From Boothiomyces macroporosus (lineage: Eukaryota; Chytridiomycota; Chytridiomycetes; Rhizophydiales; Terramycetaceae), in the NCBI GenBank assembly GCA_027604185.1, contig JADGKB010000005.1:1-64000 (forward strand): a DNA stretch of 64,000 nt, read 5' to 3'. Below the pieces are notes generated by a model. The model saw only the letters and a list, made by a program, of their open reading frames with translations, was not told the origin of the DNA and did not search any database. Shown here piece after piece: positions 58,709 through 64,000 of this stretch. Every line of letters begins with the position of its first letter. Position 1 is the stretch's first letter. The position numbers were made by a program, and so were the translations under genes.

Positions 58709-59050
58709 TTTTAAAAAAGTAAAGAACTCACTTGCTCCTTTTCTTTTTCTGAAAAAATTCAACTAAAAATTCCGATGGAAAACAGCCAATCAAATTCTTG
58801 CTTTCCACACCTCTGTTTCATTGGTTCAAAAAAATTCCCCGAAAGATGTTCATTCTAATGTTTAAGCTATTCGCGAATGCCTACTGATTGCCCTGGAGGT
58901 TGGTTCAATAGTCCTCTAGGATTCCAATTATTATGAGTTACTCGGACCTTTAATTACCGGTCCATGAGATAGCATGGGGGCTTGTCTGAGCTCCTATATC
59001 GCGAAACTATTTACAATCCGCTACAGAAATCTTTAAGCGCTTAGAGTAGC
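58709..59050. other. Divergent promoter region, eS4 / EF-P-like gene
   Basis: About 340 bases. It contains the GATTGGC element (58785-58793, minus strand). I looked for a tRNA around 58890-58940 and found only a weak B-box-like string without a cloverleaf. Confidence 0.5.
58785..58793 (-). promoter_or_regulatory. CCAAT-type element upstream of eS4
   Basis: TTGATTGGC on the sense strand, 77 bases before the ATG, matching the element upstream of eS28 in sequence and nearly in position. Confidence 0.4.
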
Positions 59051-59721
59051 ATGGCAGAAGCTCACTGTTCCATCTTGAAAATTTTCACTTGTCATCAGAA
59101 ACAAATGCAAATAAAAATATTTCGCCAATTCACCAGACAGCTAAAGACTGAAATTTCAAAGATTAAAAAAGGAAACATTATCAAGCACAATGACAGGCTC
59201 TACCTCGTCATGGCAGCACAGGCACGATCCCAAGGAAGAGGAGGTGCGATTCACAAATTGGATTTAAAAGACTTGAATTCAAGCTCTAAAATTACTGAGC
59301 GATTCAATGCGAATGCAAATTTGGAAACTGTTGAACTGGAACAAAAGCGATTGAACTATTTGTATACTGACGAGCAAATTATTCTGGTAGATGAAGATTA
59401 CAAAGAGTACCAAGTGCCAATAGACTTGCTTGATGGTAATTTATACTCACTGTAGCCAAAGTATTGCCGTTCCTTAATAGCGAAATGGAATTCAAAGTGG
59501 ATTTCCATGAAGACAAGGTAGTTGGATTAAAGATTCCAGACAAGACTGTAGCCAAAGTAGTAAGTAGTGGCGTAGTAAAGAATTCTACTGGTGAATCTTC
59601 AAAAGCTCAAAAGATGGCTGAATTGGAAAATGGAGTTAAAATCAGCGTTCCAGAATTTGTAAAAGATGGTGATGAAATTGTAATTGACTTGAATGAAATT
59701 TCCTATCTATCCAGAAAATAA
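59051..59721 (+). CDS. Mitochondrial elongation factor P-like protein
   Basis: Two exons (20-nt intron inside LLDAKVLPF) give 216 aa. The EF-P/eIF5A-like N domain is seen in ISKIKKGNIIKHNDRLYLVMAAQARSQGRGG, followed by FNANANLETVELEQKRLNYLYTDEQ, typical of EF-P domain 2, and a C-terminal OB fold (VKISVPEFVKDGDEIVIDL). EF-P rescues ribosomes stalled at polyproline. The N-terminal basic amphipathic stretch (MQIKIFRQFTRQLKTEI, from an internal Met at residue 19) looks like a mitochondrial presequence. At the domain I tip, where bacterial EF-P has a modified Lys or Arg, the loop reads SQGRGG. Confidence 0.9.
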
Positions 59722-60337
59722 ATCTATTTAAACTTCTTTACGCGCAAATGAACCAATCATTTAGGGATCAGATTGTACAATTATTTCCGAGGACAGTTAT
59801 ATTGACATTCAAGATCTGATCATCGATTGTCTGAACCATTACTGAAAACCAACTTTTTCACCCACCATCCTACAATTACCAACCAATTTAAGGAGTATTC
59901 TCTTTTACTAATAGGTGTGTAAATTTAAACCTATAAACTACAAAGAAACCCCCAATTAACTGCTGTAAACAAAAGATGAATTTAAATATTATTTTTATTG
60001 ACAATTCTTAACCCTACTGTAATTAAAAACAAATTACCCCGTCATCCAGTAAACTGGTTTGGAAACAAAGCGAAGGCGAAAGTGAAAGATTTACCGCCCG
60101 TAGTTGAATTTGTACTGGCTTTGGTTTGATTGCTATTCTCTTTAGTTTAGGTCTGATATTTCTAAGTGTCCTGAATGTTCTCAACATTTTTTCAAAAAAA
60201 TTCAAAGTCAATGTGATCTTGAAAATATCAATGTAATATTGGAATGCTTTATTGTTCTACGGCAGATGCGAATGTATGTCGAGTGTTTGCTTCATGAATT
60301 AGACAATTCTTTGTAAACCGCCTTTATTGATACCTTT
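59722..60337. other. Intergenic region, no supported gene
   Basis: About 615 AT-rich bases between convergent genes. A 62-codon frame on the minus strand (60023-60211) is basic but has no other support. Confidence 0.45.
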
Positions 60338-61761
60338 TTAGTGGAATATTGGAATCCCATCTTCATCAAACTCCTGCTTCGCCCCATGAAATAGTTTGTT
60401 CTTGCATGGCCCAGAAGAATAATGAAGCAATGGATCAGCCCCAGCTAACTCATCCCCACACAAAAAACAAAAGTGACAGTTGCAAGTACAAATCATATGG
60501 TTACACCCGCTCTGTTTTTCAATCCAACTACTACAACGTGGACATTTCTGAGAGTTTTGATGCAAGTACTCTTCAGTTAGCACTCCGCTATGGTACCGCT
60601 CAACCATACTTTGCAAGTTTTCCTTGCCAAATTGTAATTCAAATGGTTCTTTATCTTCTGCATTCATGTATTCTATAATTATTTGGTCTTGTTTTTTCAT
60701 TTGACATGCTTGAGAGTAGCCGTGCCAGGTCTGATTGCAGTAAAAACAGAAACAGTAATCGCAAGCTTTACAGATTACAAGTTTCTTTTCTCCATCCAGA
60801 GTGCATGGATACTGGCATAATGGTCGAGGGCAGTAGGTAACATCTTTTCTGTCCTGCAAAGAGTGTTTGTAAAAAAGCAGGTAGTACCTATCCAATTCCT
60901 TTTCTGTAAGCAGCTTTTGCAAATCAGAATAGGGAATGTGGTGAAGTCCCTTGTTGATTGGATTTTTCAGGGATTCCTTCTTACATTCTTGATCTGGACA
61001 ACAAACCAGAGAGACTTGTCCTTGCTCTACCAAATACTTGAAGAAAGAAGTTATGCAATCCGTGCAGAATACATGCTTGCATAATTGGAACTGAAAGCAT
61101 TTGGTACCACTCTTGGACTCCATACAGATACCGCAGGTATGTTTCTTGCCTTCAAATACAGCTTTTGATTTTTCATTATTGAATTCAAGTAATCTATCAA
61201 ATATCTTGTAATTAATGTTTGGAATTTCAAGCACTGTCGATTTTGAATTTGGAATAGGCTGTTGGTTACTTTCAGGCGACTGTAGAAGACAAGACGAAGC
61301 CGCATCCTTTTCTAGTCGATTGGAATCGGTATCCAAGGTTAAATTCTGCATCTTGTCCAAGACATTCCCGAATGAATCCAAATCGACCTTCTTCAGCCAA
61401 TTAAAGTGTGTAAAAAAGTCATGCTGTAGAAAGTCAATAATTTGAAACAATACTACTGTTCGTTGCTCATCCCACCAAGAGTAGAACAAGTCATAAAGCG
61501 GTTTGAAATCTGTTATCCAACAACACTCCATTTCCAGCTGTAAATATTCGGATTCTGGATACTCGGTATTATATTTGAAATGAAGCCGGATATCGGGAAG
61601 GTAATTGATGCTGTATATTTGATTTTCAATTCTTAAATTTGTTGAAAATTCGATAGGAATTGAAAGGGTATTATCGTCTAGGAACAAATCTTCGTATATT
61701 CCCTTTGGTTAATTTTGATTACTTTTAGCGCTATAATTTCTTGCTTTTGTTCATCATTCAT
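60338..61761 (-). CDS. RNF14: RWD-RBR E3 ubiquitin ligase (RNF14/ARA54-like)
   Basis: Two exons (20-nt intron near the start) give 467 aa, the size of RNF14. An RWD domain opens the protein (KQEIIALKGIYEDLFLDD, then LPDIRLHFKYNTEYP). RING1 follows (CGICMESKSG...LCKHVFCTDCITSFF), then the IBR (VTYCPRPLCQYPC...CKACDYCFCFYC) and RING2/Rcat (CPRCSSWIEKQSGCNHMICTC). The catalytic cysteine of RBR ligases, which carries a thioester ubiquitin, is in this last block. Yeast Itt1 is the fungal counterpart; RNF14 acts on stalled translation factors with GCN1. The first exon supplies the RWD start, confirming the intron. Confidence 0.95.
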
Positions 61762-62032
61762 AAAGATTTTCCATCAAAGCAAGGAAATATAAGGTACTCA
61801 CGTGATATTAGTCATTCGATGATTTGCTTTTGACTCGAGCTGGTTCATCACTTACTAGGAGAAAGACAATGAAATTTTACCGAGCTTCTTTATGGCTGAT
61901 GGTAGATTACCTGCATCTCAAAATATTCTAAAACTTTAAAGATGTATCTAACAAATGATGAAAATCATTAAATCTGGTGCTTTACCATTGAGCCTATATT
62001 TCAAAGAAAGCGTTCAAGGCACCGATTGCTTT

Positions 62033-62563
62033 TTCTAGTTGCAGCCTTCACAACTGATCCTTTGGTTGCAGCACCTGCGGGATTTCAATTGAGCCCATCT
62101 GATGAATGATAGCGTTAGTTCTTGTAAATAGACGTATAACTTGTTGAATGATACCGGTGGAATGTAGTCTCACACAATCGTTGGTGAATGTTACTAACGC
62201 AAAAGGCACTAAAGCAAAGGGAAAAAGAATTCAGTTGACGGTACACAAGCTTCCATCAATGCAAACAAGGTTTGTCCAGTTGGTACAAATGAAAAAACCT
62301 TGGCTCAAGATGGTTCTTTGGCAAATGCAACAGAGGAAAGCTTTTTTAATCCAGCTATTAAATCAGCAACTGATCCCAAAGTAAAAGCTGCCATTCAATG
62401 TCAAAAGAATCGAAACAAGGTATTAAAGAACACTTGTTTCTTGAACTCTGCTAAAGCAAAAGGGGATCAACCAAACATTGATAAGCATTCCAACCAGCTG
62501 CTCAAAAATAAGGCTGACGCTACATCCAGCTGCACTAATGTTGATGCCAATCTATTTATATAA
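62033..62563 (+). pseudogene. Broken paralogue of the small secreted protein at 56974-57396
   Basis: The 3' half is intact and clearly related (NANKVCPVGTNEKTLAQDG, FFNPAIKSATDPKVKAAIQCQKNRNKVLKN, SSCTNVDANLFI). A separate upstream piece at about 62033-62105 encodes a signal-like start (LVAAFTTDPLVAAPAGF) that ends in a stop. Between them are ~120 bases of unrelated sequence with stops, and no ATG or intron pair joins the parts. The 5' end seems to have been lost or split by insertion. Confidence 0.5.
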
Positions 62564-62957
62564 TAAATATTCATTGTATATCTAAAACTTTTTGTTGTAG
62601 TCTTGTCAATCCACGAAAATGTCTTTGGATTAATATGAAATGAGATCATCTCAAAGATATCGGCCAGTTTCCGGTATGACAGTATTTCTAGGCTACACTC
62701 AATGATTCCACGCACTAATTACATGATAAACAAAGTAAAAACGGCTTTTTTAAATTATTTTTGTAAATAAATCCTGACCGGTTGAATTATCGTCTCCAAG
62801 ATATTCGCCTTGAAGTTGCGTTATACTTTTAGCGGATATTGCCAGCGTAGCCATACGCCTTTTTCCAGTTGCTTAGTAAGCAATAATGAGTCTGTAATCA
62901 CGTGACAAAAGATCATCATTATCATAAAACAGGGAATTTTCACTGAAAAAAATAAAT
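62564..62957. other. Intergenic region
   Basis: About 390 bases upstream of the phosphoglycerate dehydrogenase; no gene or RNA seen. Confidence 0.5.
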
Positions 62958-64000
62958 ATGCCTCCAAATTTCCGCTCAAAGACTTTAAAACCATTCAACT
63001 CTGGTGATATCAAAGTATTATTACTGGAAGGTCTAAATGCAACTGGTGTCAACATCCTCCGCAACGCTGGCTATCAAGTAGAAACACACCCTAAAGCGCT
63101 CGACGTTGAAACCTTGAAGGAAAAAATCAAGGACGTTCATGCGATTGGTATCCGTTCAAAGACCCAGTTAACCAAAGAAATATTGCAACATGCCGAAAAG
63201 TTGCGTGTTATTGGTTGTTTCTGTATTGGTACAAACCAAGTCGATTTGCAATTCGCAGCTTCAAAAGGTATTTCGGTATTCAATTCTCCTTTCAGTAACA
63301 GCAGAAGTGTAGCTGAAATGGTTATTGCTCAAATTATTGCCTTGTCCAGACAGATGGGTGATCGTAATACCGAGTTACACAACGGCATCTGGAACAAAGT
63401 CTCCTCCAACTGTCATGAAATCAGGGGAAAGAGCTTGGGAATTGTGGGATATGGGCACATTGGATCTCAGTTATCTGTCCTTGCAGATTCATTTGGTATG
63501 AAAATCTTCTTTTTCGATATTCTACAAACTATGCCTCTAGGATCAGCAGTTCCTGTGCCATCTTTGGAAGAACTGCTCTCCAAATGTGATTTCATTTCTC
63601 TGCACGTTCCAGAAACCCCGGAAACTAAAAATATGATTGGAAAAAGAGAATTTGATTTGATGAAGAAGGGAGCTGTTTTCATCAATGCTTCAAGAGGGAC
63701 TGTTGTTGATATTCCATCACTAAAGCAAGCCCTAGTTAGTGGACACTTGGCTGGTGCTGCTGTTGATGTATTCCCAGTTGAGCCATTCAAAAATGGTCCA
63801 GGATTTGAATCAGATTTGATTGGATGTCCAAATACAATCTTGACCCCTCATATTGGTAGCTCATTTTAATGTAGGTGGTTCTACTGAAGAGGCACAATCA
63901 TCTATTGGTATCGAAGTTGGATCTGCCCTTGTAAAATACATCAACACCGGCTCTACTCTAGGCTCTGTCAATTTCCCAGAAGTAGATATTAGATCACCAA
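62958..64000 (+). CDS. SER3: D-3-phosphoglycerate dehydrogenase (partial, runs off the window)
   Basis: First enzyme of serine biosynthesis, oxidising 3-phosphoglycerate with NAD. Landmarks: KVLLLEGLNATGVNIL, VIGCFCIGTNQVDL, the Rossmann motif LGIVGYGHIGSQLSVLADSFGM, FISLHVPETPETKNMI, the catalytic region VFINASRGTVVDIPSLKQAL and AAVDVFPVEP. A 19-nt intron (63856-63874) interrupts the invariant TPHIGGSTEEAQ, so exactly those 19 bases must be removed to restore it. This is the cleanest proof of ultra-short introns in the window. The C-terminal regulatory (ACT) part is beyond base 64000. Confidence 0.97.

Noticed and set aside
58880..58950. String resembling a tRNA B box (GGTTCAATAGTCC).
   Set aside because: No matching A box, acceptor stem or anticodon arm could be folded. 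No tRNA or rRNA gene was found anywhere in the window.
60023..60211. 62-codon basic frame on the minus strand.
   Set aside because: Low-complexity AT-rich surroundings, no homologous motif, no splice partners.
61869..62033. ATGAAATTTTACCG at 61869 as true start of the broken secreted-protein copy through a ~135-nt intron.
   Set aside because: The donor and acceptor phases do not match the frame of the signal-like segment, and the intron would be far longer than the local norm.

Overview
The window is nuclear DNA of a flagellated, early-diverging fungus (chytrid-type or a close relative), with the standard genetic code and an AT-rich sequence. The fungal reading rests on a GH16 beta-glucan-type glycosidase, a Fet3-like multicopper oxidase, Aro8-type aminotransferase, Alg5 and an Rcf2-like protein. 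A CEP120 (centriole assembly) homologue and a PAS-guanylyl cyclase point to a lineage that still makes centrioles/zoospores. The species cannot be named from the sequence.

Gene structure is the most striking property. About 75 introns can be placed by restoring known protein families to frame. Nearly all are 19-22 nt long, start with GT(A) and end with a compressed branch-point/acceptor such as TAATGTAG, TAACATAG or TGATTGTAG. Removing them gives a total length divisible by three in every multi-exon gene listed except the P450, so the models are internally consistent. Genes are tightly packed, with convergent stops as little as 6-9 nt apart.

Layout. 1-278: end of a multicopper oxidase. 342-6684: a polytopic membrane protein, GH16 glycosidase, a possible small gene and a membrane-anchored SPRY protein. 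6795-22197: seven tandem, same-strand KIN1/MARK-like kinases with a shared N-lobe insertion, shared intron positions and a C-terminal KA1 domain. 22775-27591: P450 with two frameshifts, ABHD1/3-type hydrolase, small secreted protein, TMEM97-like protein. 27598-33647: one 1,969-aa helical-repeat protein. 33770-36923: unknown gene, tandem repeat, Rcf2-like protein, Alg5. 37604-42625: PAS-guanylyl cyclase, a Crinkler-like/basic-region protein with stacked introns, metallo-beta-lactamase-fold hydrolase. 42651-45225: two duplicated seven-TM proteins. 45538-50018: OSR1/SPAK-like kinase, Aro8-like aminotransferase, ribosomal protein eS28. 50325-56827: CEP120, Hsp20 and three arrestin-like paralogues. 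56974-64000: secreted protein and its broken paralogue, eS4, EF-P-like factor, RNF14-like RBR ligase and the start of 3-phosphoglycerate dehydrogenase.

Several genes are signalling components (eight kinases, a cGMP synthase-like protein, seven-TM and arrestin-like proteins), but the sequence gives no direct evidence that they act in one pathway. Local tandem duplication (kinases x7, arrestin-like x3, seven-TM x2) is the main force visible in the region.
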